A stretch of 64,000 nucleotides of DNA from Micromonospora echinospora. GTDB lineage: Bacteria; Actinomycetota; Actinomycetes; Mycobacteriales; Micromonosporaceae. The stretch is from assembly GCF_900091495.1 (NCBI RefSeq), contig NZ_LT607413.1, forward strand, positions 434,001 to 498,000, written 5' to 3'. The translations under genes and the position numbers were made by a program. Positions 10,213 through 19,074 of this stretch are shown in pieces. Position 1 is the stretch's first letter. The number at the start of each line of letters is the position of its first letter. Under the pieces are notes generated by a model. That model searched no databases and had not been told where the DNA came from. It saw only the letters and a program-made list of their open reading frames with translations.

Positions 10213-11457
10213 ATGTACACGCCGACCGCCCGGACCACCCCCCACCGCTCGCGGGAGCGGATGAGCTACGACCGCGCCGCCGCGCACGCCGTGCTCGACG
10301 AGGCGTACCACTGCACGCTCGGCTTCGTCGTCGACGGCGAGCCGCGCCTGCTGCCCACCCTCCACGTCCGCGTCGGCGACACCCTCTACCTGCACGGCTC
10401 CACCGGCAGTCGGCCCCTGCTGGCCGCCCGGGGCCCGGACGGGCTGCCGGTCTGCGTCGGCGTCACCCTGCTCGACGGGCTGGTCTACGCCCGCTCCCAG
10501 TTCCACCACAGCGCCAACTACCGCTCCGTGGTCGCGCACGGGGTCGCCCGCCTGGTCACCGACGCCGGGGAGAGGTCCACGATGCTGACCGCGCTGATGG
10601 AGAAGGTCGGCGCCGGCCGCAGCGCGGAGAGCCGCCCGCCGAGCCGGAAGGAGCTGGCCGAGACCGCCGTCCTGGCGTTGCCGCTGCGCGAGGTGTCGGT
10701 CCGCTCCCGCACCGGCGGGGTCCGCGACGACCCGGCCGACCTGGCCCTGCCGTACTGGGCCGGGGTCGTGCCGCTGCGGCTGACCCCGGGGCTCGCCGAG
10801 CCGGACGCCGGGGTCACCGCGCCGGTTCCGGCGTACCTGCGCCCGTCCCGCTCGCCGTGGCTCGATCCGGCACCGATGCGTGGCGCACACGTGGTGCTGG
10901 AGGCTCTCGACGTGTCCCACGCCGACGAGTTGTTCGACGCCACCGACGACCCGGAGGTCTGGCAGCACCTGACCGTCCCCCGGCCGACGGACGCCACCGG
11001 GGTACGCGAACTGGTCTCGGACGCGCTGTCGGCTCACCACCGGGGCGAGCGGGTGCCCTGGGTGCAGCGCTGCGCGGTGACCGGGGCGGTGGTCGGTACC
11101 ACCTCGTACTACGAGATCGACCCGGACCGTGGGGCGGTGGCGATCGGCCACACCTTCCTCGGTCGCCCCTGGTGGCGCACCGCCGTCAACACGGAGGCGA
11201 AACTGCTGTTGCTCACCCGGGCGTTCGAGGAACTGGGAGCGCGCCGGGTGGTCTGGCACACCGACAGCCGGAACGCGCGTTCCCAGCGGGCCGTCGAACG
11301 GCTCGGCGCGACCCGCGAGGGTGTGCTCCGGATGCACCGGCAGCGCCCTGACGGTTCCTGGCGGGACACCGTCCAGTATTCGATGGTCGTCGACGAGTGG
11401 CCGGAAGCACAGCGCCGCCTGTGGGAAAGGCTTCGCGCGGGGGCAGCGGTGGCGTGA
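10213..11457 (+). CDS. PPOX-like flavin protein fused to a GNAT acetyltransferase
   Basis: 414 residues in two parts. Residues about 15-190 are a pyridoxamine-5'-phosphate-oxidase-like split barrel (CTLGFVVDGEPRLLPTLHVR, YLHGSTGSRPLLAAR, ANYRSVVAHGVARLV) that would bind FMN or a related flavin. Residues about 240-405 are a GNAT acetyltransferase of the RimJ/RimL type (RGAHVVLEALDVSHADELFD, GHTFLGRPWWRTAVN, and SQRAVERLGATREGVLRMHR near the acetyl-CoA site). The start has GGCGGGA seven bases upstream. It is divergent from the MocR gene, its probable controller, and its TGA overlaps the ATG of the next gene by one base. The substrate is unknown. Confidence 0.85.
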   Translation: MYTPTARTTPHRSRERMSYDRAAAHAVLDEAYHCTLGFVVDGEPRLLPTLHVRVGDTLYLHGSTGSRPLLAARGPDGLPVCVGVTLLDGLVYARSQFHHSANYRSVVAHGVARLVTDAGERSTMLTALMEKVGAGRSAESRPPSRKELAETAVLALPLREVSVRSRTGGVRDDPADLALPYWAGVVPLRLTPGLAEPDAGVTAPVPAYLRPSRSPWLDPAPMRGAHVVLEALDVSHADELFDATDDPEVWQHLTVPRPTDATGVRELVSDALSAHHRGERVPWVQRCAVTGAVVGTTSYYEIDPDRGAVAIGHTFLGRPWWRTAVNTEAKLLLLTRAFEELGARRVVWHTDSRNARSQRAVERLGATREGVLRMHRQRPDGSWRDTVQYSMVVDEWPEAQRRLWERLRAGAAVA

Positions 11458-12128
11458 TGATGGCCGGCGTGCTGGGCATCACCGACTTCTGGACGTTTGT
11501 GCTGGGTACCGTGGCGATCGTTCTGCTCCCCGGGCCCAATTCGCTCTTCGTGCTCTCGGCCGCCGCGAGACGCGGGGTGGGCGCCGGTTACCGGGCCGCC
11601 GCCGGGGTGTTCGTCGGCGACGCCGTGCTCATGGTCCTCTCCGCAGCCGGTGTGGCCTCGCTGCTCACCGCGTACCCACCGCTCTTTCTGGTGATCAAGT
11701 ACGCCGGGGCGGCGTACCTGGGCTACGTGGGGTTGACCATGCTGCGCGGCGCCTGGCGGCGCTGGCGCACCCGCCACGACCCGGCCGCACCGCGCCTGGT
11801 GGACGTGGCGGAGCCGGCGGCGATCCGCGCGCCGTTCCGCCGGGCCCTGGTGGTCAGCCTGGTCAACCCGAAGGCGATCCTCTTCTTCGTCTCCTTCTTC
11901 ATCCAGTTCGTCGACCCGACGTACCCCTGGCCGGCGCTCTCCTTCCTGGCACTCGGCCTGGTCGTGCAGGTGACCAGCGTGCTGTACCTGACCGCGCTGA
12001 TCTTCGCCGGCACCTTCCTGGCCAGCCAGTTCCGGGCCCGCCGCCGGCTGGCCGCCACCGCCACCACCGGGGTCGCGGCGCTCTTCCTCGGCTTCAGCTT
12101 CAAACTCGCCACCGCCACCGCCGGCTGA
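11457..12128 (+). CDS. LysE/RhtB/LeuE-family amino acid exporter
   Basis: 223 residues with about six membrane helices. The family signature is present: IVLLPGPNSLFVLSAAARRG near the N terminus, YAGAAYLGYVGLTMLRG after the third helix and VVSLVNPKAILFFVSFFIQF in the second half. LysE-family proteins export basic or neutral amino acids and their analogues; the LeuE subgroup is the closest in appearance. The start overlaps the stop of the PPOX-GNAT gene (TGATG), so the two are translationally coupled and probably both answer to the MocR regulator. Confidence 0.88.
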   Translation: MMAGVLGITDFWTFVLGTVAIVLLPGPNSLFVLSAAARRGVGAGYRAAAGVFVGDAVLMVLSAAGVASLLTAYPPLFLVIKYAGAAYLGYVGLTMLRGAWRRWRTRHDPAAPRLVDVAEPAAIRAPFRRALVVSLVNPKAILFFVSFFIQFVDPTYPWPALSFLALGLVVQVTSVLYLTALIFAGTFLASQFRARRRLAATATTGVAALFLGFSFKLATATAG

Positions 12129-12192
12129 GATCAGTGCGGTCACCGCCGGCTGAGATCGGTGCGGTCACCGCCGGCTGAGGTCCGGCGCGGCC
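12116..12192. repeat. 25-bp tandem repeat over the 3' end of the LysE gene
   Basis: Copies at 12116-12140, 12141-12165 and about 12166-12191 share CACCGCCGGCTGAG and a (A/G)GTGCGGT end, with more divergent copies to about 12240. The first copy contains the stop codon of the exporter gene, so the repeat has grown from coding sequence into the gap before the convergent Spo0M gene. Confidence 0.75.
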
Positions 12193-12283
12193 ACCGCCGT
12201 CGGAGCTTCGGTGTGGTGACCACCGGCAAGGTCCGGCGCGGTCGCTGCCCGGCCGAAGGGCAGAGCGGCACTGCCGGCCGGGG

Positions 12284-13207
12284 TCAGGTGCCGTCGCCGG
12301 ACCCGCCGCCGATGCCGGGGCCACCGGCGGTGCCGCCCAGCCCCTCCCCCGGGGCCACCGGACGGTCGGGGGGACGGCTGACGTGGGCGGATCCGGTGAT
12401 CCGGGCCGACCAGTGTGCGTTCGCCGCCGCCTCGGCGTGCCGGTCGATGGCCTTCCGGAGCCAGCCGTCCACCACGCTGGCCCAGTCCTGCCGGCCGGCG
12501 TCGACGTGCCACGTCTTGAACCGGCTGATGCTCTGGTGGGTCACGCCGGCCAGGGCGAGCCGGCGGTCCATCCAGAGGATCACCTCCAGGGCCGCCGAGT
12601 CGGCCACGAAGATCAGCTCCAACTCGGTGACGGGGCCGGCGTAGAGCGGCCCCACCCAGTAGTTGATCCGCAGGTGGACGGGGAGGGCCTGGGTGACCCC
12701 GGGCAACCGGCCGGCCTGGAGTCCGGCCTGGCGCAGGGTGAACCCGAGGGTGTCGAGGGCGGCCAGCACGTGCTGCTGGGTGGGGAGGGGATGCACGAAG
12801 ACCGGCACCATCGCGCCCTGGTCCAGCAGGCCGTCCAGCGCCACCTCGGTGCGCAGCCCGGTGCGGAGACTGAGCAACGGCACCCCGCCGAAGATGGTCA
12901 CCGGTGTCTCCCACGGCAACGGCAGCGCGAACGCCACCGACCGCCGCCGCCCGGCCGGCAGGACGAAACCGCTGGCCACCGCCGCCTGGTGGAACTGCAC
13001 CAGACGGCGGGGCTGACCCGGGTCCTCCGGCTCGACCGTGGCGACGAGCCCCAGCCGGATGTGCCCGACCGGCACGTCGGTCGACCCGGCGGTGAGCGTC
13101 ACCCGCCCCGGCAGGCGCAGGCCGGGGCGGGTGCTCGGGTTGGTCACGGAGGTGTGCACGGTCAGCCCGGTCCCGCCGGACGCCGATGACACCCCCGTGA
13201 ACCGCAC
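12284..13207 (-). CDS. Spo0M-like sporulation-control protein (arrestin fold)
   Basis: 307 residues. The N-terminal two thirds looks like the SpoOM family: TGLTVHTSVTNPSTRPG, then a beta-strand-rich domain, VASGFVLPAGRRRSVAFALP and GGVPLLSLRTGLRTEVALDG. The C-terminal tail from about residue 275 is Pro/Gly-rich and low complexity. Spo0M in Bacillus has an arrestin-like N-terminal domain and affects sporulation and cell-shape control; in actinomycetes the role is not well defined. It starts 7 nt after the CNNM gene at 13214, so it is the last gene of that operon. Start codon GTG. Confidence 0.8.
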   Translation of the reverse strand: MRFTGVSSASGGTGLTVHTSVTNPSTRPGLRLPGRVTLTAGSTDVPVGHIRLGLVATVEPEDPGQPRRLVQFHQAAVASGFVLPAGRRRSVAFALPLPWETPVTIFGGVPLLSLRTGLRTEVALDGLLDQGAMVPVFVHPLPTQQHVLAALDTLGFTLRQAGLQAGRLPGVTQALPVHLRINYWVGPLYAGPVTELELIFVADSAALEVILWMDRRLALAGVTHQSISRFKTWHVDAGRQDWASVVDGWLRKAIDRHAEAAANAHWSARITGSAHVSRPPDRPVAPGEGLGGTAGGPGIGGGSGDGT

Positions 13208-13213
13208 CGTGCC

Positions 13214-14278
13214 CTACCGCATCCGCCGCCCACGGGGCACCGGGTCGGTCTCGTCGTCGAACTCGCCGATGACCTCCTCCAGGAGGTCCTCCAGCGCGAC
13301 GAACCCGATCGGGCGGGTCGGGCCGCCACCGTTGCGCACCAGCGCGAGCTGCGCCTGCACACCGCGCATCGCGGCCACCGCCTCGGCCACCGAGGCCGTG
13401 GCGGGCAACGTGAACGCGTCGGTCATCAGCTCACCGGCGGTCGCCGACCGACCGGTGGTGGTGACCCGGACGGCCTCCCGTACGTGCACCAGTCCCACCA
13501 CGTCACCGGCGGGGTCGACCACCGCGAGACGGGACCGGCCACTGTTCCGGGAGACCTCCTCGATCCGCTCGGCGGGGTCGTCCCGGCGTACCGTGACGAT
13601 CTCCCCGAAGGGCTCCATCACGTCGGCCACCTTGGTGCCCTGCAACTCCAGCATGCTGGTGAGCATCTGGTGCTGCTCGGCGCCGAGCAGCCCGTGTTCC
13701 CGGGACTGCTCCAGCAGCATCCGTAGCTCCTCCGGGCCGTGCACCTGGGCGAGCTGGTCCTGCGGGTTGACCCGGACCAGCCGGAGCATGGCGTTGGCCA
13801 GCGCGTTGAGCGCGGAGAGCACCGGCCGGGCCACCCGGGCGAAGGCCCGGAACGGCAGCGCCAGCAGCAGTGCCGAACGCTCGGCGTCGGTGATCGCCCA
13901 CGACTTCGGCGCCATCTCGCCGACGACCAGGTGCAGGAAGGTGACCAGGCTCAGCGCGAAGACCAACGCGACGACGTGGCTGGCCGCCGTCGGCAGGCCG
14001 ACCGCGTGCAGCAGCGGGCTGAGCAGGTGCTCGATCGCCGGCTCGGCGAGCGCGCCCAGGCCCAGCGTGCAGAGGGTGATGCCGAGCTGCGCGCCGGCCA
14101 GCATCAGGGACAGCTCGCGGACGCCGTCGAGCGCCGCGCGGGCCGCCCGGCCGCCACCGGCCGCGGCCTGTTCCAGCCGGTACCGCTTGCTGGCCACCAG
14201 GGCGAACTCGGCGGCCACGAAGAAGGCGTTCAGCACCAGCAGCACGACCGAGGTGATCAACGCGAGTCCGGTGCTCAT
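13214..14278 (-). CDS. CNNM/CorC-family membrane protein, short form without the C-terminal domain
   Basis: 354 residues: a DUF21 (CNNM) transmembrane domain of four segments (about 1-190; FVAAEFALVASKRYRLEQAA, LLAGAQLGITLCTLGLGALA and VVGEMAPKSWAI are typical) followed by a pair of CBS domains (about 210-340; VMEPFGEIVTVRRDDPAERI and ALVRNGGGPTRPIGFVALED). The family is linked to Mg2+ or Co2+ efflux and was first named hemolysin C/TlyC, but transport is established only for some members. It ends soon after the second CBS domain, so the CorC_HlyC domain of its neighbour is missing. Its ATG overlaps the stop of the upstream paralogue by 4 nt. Confidence 0.88.
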   Translation of the reverse strand: MSTGLALITSVVLLVLNAFFVAAEFALVASKRYRLEQAAAGGGRAARAALDGVRELSLMLAGAQLGITLCTLGLGALAEPAIEHLLSPLLHAVGLPTAASHVVALVFALSLVTFLHLVVGEMAPKSWAITDAERSALLLALPFRAFARVARPVLSALNALANAMLRLVRVNPQDQLAQVHGPEELRMLLEQSREHGLLGAEQHQMLTSMLELQGTKVADVMEPFGEIVTVRRDDPAERIEEVSRNSGRSRLAVVDPAGDVVGLVHVREAVRVTTTGRSATAGELMTDAFTLPATASVAEAVAAMRGVQAQLALVRNGGGPTRPIGFVALEDLLEEVIGEFDDETDPVPRGRRMR

Positions 14279-15618
14279 GCCGCCACCTCACTCGTGCCGA
14301 TGACCCGCAGCCGGACGGAGTCGGCGACGTGCCGGTCCACCGCGAGCACCTCGACCAGGGCCCGGGGAGCGGGCTCGCCGTCCTCGGCGGGCAACCCGAT
14401 CTCCAACAGGTCGCCCACCTCGGGCACCCGGCCGAGCTCCCGCATGACCAGCCCGGAGACGGTGTCGTACTCCGGCCCCTCGGGCAGCGAGATCCCGGTG
14501 CTGTCGGCCACCTCGTCGATCCGCCAGCGGGCCGGAACCACCCAGGATCCGTCGTCCTGCCGGGCCGGAGCCCGCTCGGGCGGGTCGTCCTCGTCCCGGA
14601 TCGGGCCGACCAGTTCCTCGGCGATGTCCTCCAGCGAGATCACGCCGGCGAACCCGCCGTACTCGTCGACCACGCAGGCGAGCTGCCGGTGTCCGACCCG
14701 CAGCCGGTCGAGCACCGTCGGCAGCGGCAGGGTCTCCGGCACCAGCAGCGGCGGTACGGCCACCGCGCTGACCGGCGTCGTCCCGCGTTCCGCCGGGGGT
14801 ACGCCGAGCACGTCGGCGATCCCGACCACGCCGACCAGGTCGTCGACGCCCTCGGCACCCCGCACGGGGAACCGGGAGTGACCGGTGTCGAGCAGCTCGA
14901 CCACCCGTCTGACCGGTTCGTCGGCCCGGACGGTGTGCACGTCGACCCGGGGGACCATGGCCTCCCCGGCGGTCAGCCCCCGGAAGTCCAGCCCTCGGTC
15001 GAGCAGGTCGGACATGGCCGCGTCGAGGTGCCCCTCCTCGCGGGACTCGGCGATGATCTGTTCCAGGTCCTTCGGGGTCGCCCCGCTGGGCAGTTCCTCG
15101 ATCGGCTCGATGCCGACCCGCCGGAGCAGTCGTACCGCGGCCCGGTCGAAAAGCTTGATCAGCGGACCGGCCACGGCGAGGTAGATCAGGGTGGAGCGGC
15201 TGAGGGCCCGGGCCAGCTGCTCGGCTCGGGCGATGGCGAGGTTCTTCGGTGCCAGTTCACCGAGGACCATCTGCACGACGGTCGCGATGACCAGGGCCAG
15301 CGCCACCGACAGCGGGAGGCTGACCGCCGTGGAGATGCCGGCCACGCCGAGCAGTCCGGCCAGTCCGGCACCGAGGAACGGCTCGGCCACGTACCCGACG
15401 AGCAGGGCGGTGACGGTGATGCCGAGCTGGGCGCCGGAGAGCATGAAGGAGAGCCGGCTGGTGACCTGCAGGGCTCGGGCGGCGGCGGGGTCGCCGTCGT
15501 CGGCCATCTGCCGCAGCTTGCCACGGTCGACGGCGACGTAGCCGAACTCCTGGGCCACGAAGTAGCCGGTGGCGGCGGTGAGAACGATGATCAGGATGAG
15601 TCCGACGACGATCAACAC
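14275..15618 (-). CDS. CNNM/CorC-family membrane protein, full-length
   Basis: 447 residues with the full family layout: DUF21 membrane domain (about 1-200; FVAQEFGYVAVDRGKLRQMA, FMLSGAQLGITVTALLVGYV, VLGELAPKNLAIARAEQLAR), two CBS domains (about 215-345; MVPRVDVHTVRADEPVRRVV and CVVDEYGGFAGVISLEDIAE) and a C-terminal CorC_HlyC domain (about 360-440; WVVPARWRIDEVADSTGISL, then GRVPEVGDLL). It is the first gene of an operon with a short paralogue and the Spo0M-like gene. The two CNNM proteins may act as a heteromer, which is inference. Start codon GTG. Confidence 0.9.
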   Translation of the reverse strand: MLIVVGLILIIVLTAATGYFVAQEFGYVAVDRGKLRQMADDGDPAAARALQVTSRLSFMLSGAQLGITVTALLVGYVAEPFLGAGLAGLLGVAGISTAVSLPLSVALALVIATVVQMVLGELAPKNLAIARAEQLARALSRSTLIYLAVAGPLIKLFDRAAVRLLRRVGIEPIEELPSGATPKDLEQIIAESREEGHLDAAMSDLLDRGLDFRGLTAGEAMVPRVDVHTVRADEPVRRVVELLDTGHSRFPVRGAEGVDDLVGVVGIADVLGVPPAERGTTPVSAVAVPPLLVPETLPLPTVLDRLRVGHRQLACVVDEYGGFAGVISLEDIAEELVGPIRDEDDPPERAPARQDDGSWVVPARWRIDEVADSTGISLPEGPEYDTVSGLVMRELGRVPEVGDLLEIGLPAEDGEPAPRALVEVLAVDRHVADSVRLRVIGTSEVAA

Positions 15619-15766
15619 GGGAGGCTCAGGGCTCCCGACGTCGCGGGCAGGGGAAGCCGGGTCGTACCCGGCTGGCTACTGCTGCCCTCCTGGGCAGAAG
15701 AGTCGATCATGCGGGTCATTTTATCGGCCCGGACTGGGTGCTGCCTGGAGGTACGGGGAAGCGGTT

Positions 15767-16102
15767 TCACCGGTCGGCGAGTTCGTCGACGTCGAGCAGG
15801 TTTCGATCGACCCGGCCGGACCGGTAGACGGCCCGGCTGATCATCTGCGCGGTGACCGGCGCGGTGGCCAACTGGAAGAGCCCGACCAGCAGGATCATGC
15901 CGAGGTCGGTGGGGCTGCGCAGGCGTAGCGCCAGGCCCAGCAGGATCAACAGCACCCCCAGCACCTGCGGTTTGGTCACCGTGTGCATCCGGTCGAGGGC
16001 GTTCGGCAGGCGCAGCACCCCGACCCCGGAGGCCAGGCTGAACAGCGCGCCGGCCAGCAGGCAGACGGCCGCGAGCAGGTCGGCCAGGTCGGTGGCGCTC
16101 AC
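15767..16102 (-). CDS. mrpG: Mrp Na+/H+ antiporter subunit G
   Basis: 111 residues with three membrane helices. It has the MnhG/MrpG pattern GVLRLPNALDRMHTVTKPQV followed by LGMILLVGLFQLATAPVTAQ. It is the last gene of the mrp operon. The GTG start overlaps the mrpF stop codon by 4 nt (GTGA), which is why this start was chosen over upstream in-frame codons. MrpG is one of the small subunits needed for the antiporter complex to assemble. Confidence 0.9.
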   Translation of the reverse strand: MSATDLADLLAAVCLLAGALFSLASGVGVLRLPNALDRMHTVTKPQVLGVLLILLGLALRLRSPTDLGMILLVGLFQLATAPVTAQMISRAVYRSGRVDRNLLDVDELADR

Positions 16103-16362
16103 GACTCCTCCCCGACGGCGAACCGGACCAGGGCCACCGAGCCGAGGAACGCCAGCAGCGACAGCACCACCAGCACCGGCAGGGTGGTGGCCTGCCGGTG
16201 CACCGCCGCCTCGGCGCCCACCGCGGCGATCATCGTGGCCAGCAGCAGTTCCGTGGCGACCAGCCGGTCGAGCAGGGACGGGCCGCGCACGATCCGGACC
16301 AGCGCGAGCAGGGCGGTGACGGAGAGCAGGACGGTCAGGACGACGATCACGGTCAGGTTCAC
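16099..16362 (-). CDS. mrpF: Mrp Na+/H+ antiporter subunit F
   Basis: 87 residues with three membrane helices. RIVRGPSLLDRLVATELLLA is the conserved MrpF core, with an acidic residue in a membrane segment. The GTG start overlaps the mrpE stop by 4 nt. In other species MrpF is also linked to cholate efflux, but its role in the complex is structural. Confidence 0.9.
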   Translation of the reverse strand: MNLTVIVVLTVLLSVTALLALVRIVRGPSLLDRLVATELLLATMIAAVGAEAAVHRQATTLPVLVVLSLLAFLGSVALVRFAVGEES

Positions 16363-16985
16363 GTGGCGGTTCCCTTCTCGGCGGAGGCGGCCTCCACCAA
16401 CCGGACCTCGGCGGGAGAGCCGACGGCGCGGACGAGGCGGCATTCGACGTCCTCGATCCGCCGGCGGGTACGGCACAGGTCCTCCGGTCCACGGACGTCG
16501 AAGACGTGGACGTAGAGCAGGCCGGTGTGCCGGTCGACGTCGACGATCAGGCTTCCCGGCACCAGCGAGAGCACCTCGGCGGTGAGGGCCAGGTTCAGGT
16601 CGGTGCGCACCCTCAGCCGGACCGCGATGATCGCGCTGCGCGGCCGGTACCCGGGGCGGACGGCGATCCAGGCGACGTGGATGCTGGCCCCGACCAGCTG
16701 GACGACGAACCGCGCGCCGAAGCGCAGCAGCGCGCCGGGGCGGAGCCGGCTGTCCAGGGTGACCGGCGGCAGCGGGAAGAACACCAGCACCACCGCCGCG
16801 ACGGCCGCCCCACCGACCAGGTTGCCGAGGGTGAACCGCCCCCAGAGCAGGTTCCAGATGAGCACCATCCAACCGGCGGCGATCAGCCGTTCCCGCCAGC
16901 GGGCGGCGCGGGCACGGCCGGGCGCCGCCCCGGGGATCATCGGTCGGCGGGGGCCGGACGCGGGGACCGACGGGTCCGGGTTCAC
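16359..16985 (-). CDS. mrpE: Mrp Na+/H+ antiporter subunit E
   Basis: 208 residues. The membrane helices (WMVLIWNLLWGRFTLGNLVG; LVFFPLPP) are followed by a cytoplasmic domain with RVRTDLNLALTAEVLSLVPG and SLIVDVDRHTGLLYVHVFDV, the characteristic MrpE pattern. The start GTG overlaps the mrpD stop by 4 nt. An Arg-rich N-terminal stretch precedes the first helix. Confidence 0.9.
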   Translation of the reverse strand: MNPDPSVPASGPRRPMIPGAAPGRARAARWRERLIAAGWMVLIWNLLWGRFTLGNLVGGAAVAAVVLVFFPLPPVTLDSRLRPGALLRFGARFVVQLVGASIHVAWIAVRPGYRPRSAIIAVRLRVRTDLNLALTAEVLSLVPGSLIVDVDRHTGLLYVHVFDVRGPEDLCRTRRRIEDVECRLVRAVGSPAEVRLVEAASAEKGTAT

Positions 16986-18478
16986 GGGGTGCCCTCGGGG
17001 AAGACGGCCCGGACGTACGGGGTGCGTCGGTACAGGTCGTCCGCCGCGTCCGCGGTCACCGCGAAGATCGGCCCGGCGGCGAGGGTGAACGTCACGCCGA
17101 GCGTCACCAGCGCCACCGTCGAGCCGACCATCAGGCGGGGCAGCGACGGAGCCTCGCCGACCAGCCGGGGCGACCGCCAGAACGCGATGTTCCACACCCG
17201 CGAGGCGGCGTAGAGGGTGCAGAGGCTGGTCACCGCCCCGGCGGCCACCACCGTCCAGGGCAACGCGCCGCCCACCGCCGCTCCGGCCTGGAAGAGGCCG
17301 AGCTTGCCGAGGAAACCCGGGAAGGGCGGGATCCCGGCGAGGTTCATGGCCGGGACGAAGAACAGCACCGCGATCAGTGGGGTGATCCGGGCCAGGCCGC
17401 CGAGGCGACGCAGGTCGGTGCTGCCGGCGCGCAGTTCGATCAGGCCGGCGACGAGGAAGAGCGTGGTCTGGACGGTGATGTGGTGCAGCACGTAGAAGAT
17501 CGCGCCGGTGAGCCCGGCCACGGTGCTCAACGCGACTCCGAAGATCATGTAGCCGATGTGGCTGACCAGGGTGAAGGAGAGCAGTCGTTTCAGGTCGGAC
17601 TGGGCCACCGCGCCCAGGATGCCGACCAGCATGGTCAATCCGGCCACCACCATCAGCAGCGCGTCGGCCCGCCCGCCGGGGAAGAGCAGCGTCTCGGTGC
17701 GGATGATCGCGTAGACGCCGACCTTGGTGAGCAGACCGGCGAAGACCGCGGTGACCGGGGCGGGCGCGGTCGGGTAGCTGTCCGGCAGCCACGCCGCCAG
17801 GGGGAAGACGGCGGCCTTGATGCCGAAGGCGAGCAGCAGCATCAGTTGCAGCGCCAGCCGCAGGTCCGCCGGCAGGGTGTCGAGGCGGCCGGCGAGCTGG
17901 GCCAGGTTGAGCGTGCCGGTCGCCGCGTACACCAGCCCCACCCCGCTCAGGAAGATCATCGACGCGAGGATGTTGACCACCACGTACGTCGAGCCGGTGC
18001 GGATCCGGACGTCACTGCCGCCCAGGGTGATCAGCACGTAGCTCGCGGTCAGCAGCATCTCGAACCCGACGAACAGGTTGAACAGGTCACCGGCGAGGAA
18101 GGAGTTGGTGACTCCGGCGGTCAGCACCAGGTAGGTGGGGTGGAAGATGCTCACCGGGGTGCCCTCGTCGAGGTCGGACTGCCCCTGGCCGATGGAGTAC
18201 AGCAGCACGCAGAGCGTCACCGCCGCCGAGACGGTCAGCATCAGGGCGGCCAGCTGGTCGGCGACCAGCACGATGCCGGCCGGTGGCGGCCAGCCGCCGA
18301 TCCGGACCACCAGCGGTCCGTCGGCGTACGCCCGGACGAGCAGCACCGCCGACACGGCCAGGGTGGCGGTGAGGACGAACACGCTGACCGCGCGCTGCGC
18401 CCGTGCCCACGGCAGCACCAGGGTCAGCGCGGCGCCCAGCAGCGGCATCACCACCGGCAGCGGCACCAGGGCGGTCAT
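16982..18478 (-). CDS. mrpD: Mrp Na+/H+ antiporter subunit D
   Basis: 498 residues of the proton-pumping NADH-dehydrogenase ND2/ND4-like family. It has the expected membrane Glu in FNLFVGFEMLLTASYVLITL and Lys residues in FGIKAAVFPLAAWLPDSYPT and FAGLLTKVGVYAIIRTETLL, and QSDLKRLLSFTLVSHIGYM. MrpD is one of the two large ion-translocating subunits. The ATG overlaps the mrpC stop by 4 nt. Confidence 0.93.
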   Translation of the reverse strand: MTALVPLPVVMPLLGAALTLVLPWARAQRAVSVFVLTATLAVSAVLLVRAYADGPLVVRIGGWPPPAGIVLVADQLAALMLTVSAAVTLCVLLYSIGQGQSDLDEGTPVSIFHPTYLVLTAGVTNSFLAGDLFNLFVGFEMLLTASYVLITLGGSDVRIRTGSTYVVVNILASMIFLSGVGLVYAATGTLNLAQLAGRLDTLPADLRLALQLMLLLAFGIKAAVFPLAAWLPDSYPTAPAPVTAVFAGLLTKVGVYAIIRTETLLFPGGRADALLMVVAGLTMLVGILGAVAQSDLKRLLSFTLVSHIGYMIFGVALSTVAGLTGAIFYVLHHITVQTTLFLVAGLIELRAGSTDLRRLGGLARITPLIAVLFFVPAMNLAGIPPFPGFLGKLGLFQAGAAVGGALPWTVVAAGAVTSLCTLYAASRVWNIAFWRSPRLVGEAPSLPRLMVGSTVALVTLGVTFTLAAGPIFAVTADAADDLYRRTPYVRAVFPEGTP

Positions 18479-19074
18479 CGGCGACCTTCCGGACCGGCGG
18501 ACCCGCCGCCGCCGCCGTCGTCGGACGGGCCGTCGCCGGCCGCGCGACGGGGGCGGGGAGGATCGTCTTCGGCCACCTGACGGGGGTGGGACGGATCCGC
18601 CCCGACGGGGTGGGACGGGTCGGGTGCGTTCGGCGAGCGGTCCACCTGTTCGGCGTCGTCCCCGGGCCCCTCCCCGCCCGGGTCCTGCGGGGGTGGGGCG
18701 TCCCGGTCGGCGAGTCCGACGATCTGCCGGTCCTCCGGGTCGTCCCGGACCTCGTCGTGCGCGGTGAGCAGCCAACTCCGGTACGCCACGGCCAGCAGGA
18801 ACGCGGACAGCCCCAGGGTGATCACGATGGCGGTGAGGATCATCGCCTGGGGCAGCGGGTCGCTCATCTGGTCCGCCGGGGTGGTGCCGGCCAGCGGGGC
18901 CTCCTCCGCCGGGCCGCTGAGCAGGATCAGCACGTTGACCCCGTTGCTGAAGAGGATCACGCCGAGCAGGATCCGGGTGAGGTTGCGCTCCAGCAGCAGG
19001 GTGACGCCGGTCGCGACGAGCACGCCGACGATGACCGCCAGCACCAGCGTGGGACCGTTTCCCGAGGCGGTCAC
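18475..19074 (-). CDS. mrpC: Mrp Na+/H+ antiporter subunit C with a long charged C-terminal tail
   Basis: The first 110 residues are a normal MrpC/NuoK-like subunit with three helices: LLERNLTRILLGVILFSNGV and then DPLPQAMILTAIVITLGLSA. MrpC proteins usually end near residue 110-115. This one runs to 199 because of a Pro/Asp/Glu/Arg-rich, probably disordered cytoplasmic tail. The tail stays in frame up to the 4-nt overlap with mrpD, so it is a real part of the gene. Its role is unknown. Confidence 0.9.
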   Translation of the reverse strand: MTASGNGPTLVLAVIVGVLVATGVTLLLERNLTRILLGVILFSNGVNVLILLSGPAEEAPLAGTTPADQMSDPLPQAMILTAIVITLGLSAFLLAVAYRSWLLTAHDEVRDDPEDRQIVGLADRDAPPPQDPGGEGPGDDAEQVDRSPNAPDPSHPVGADPSHPRQVAEDDPPRPRRAAGDGPSDDGGGGGSAGPEGRR

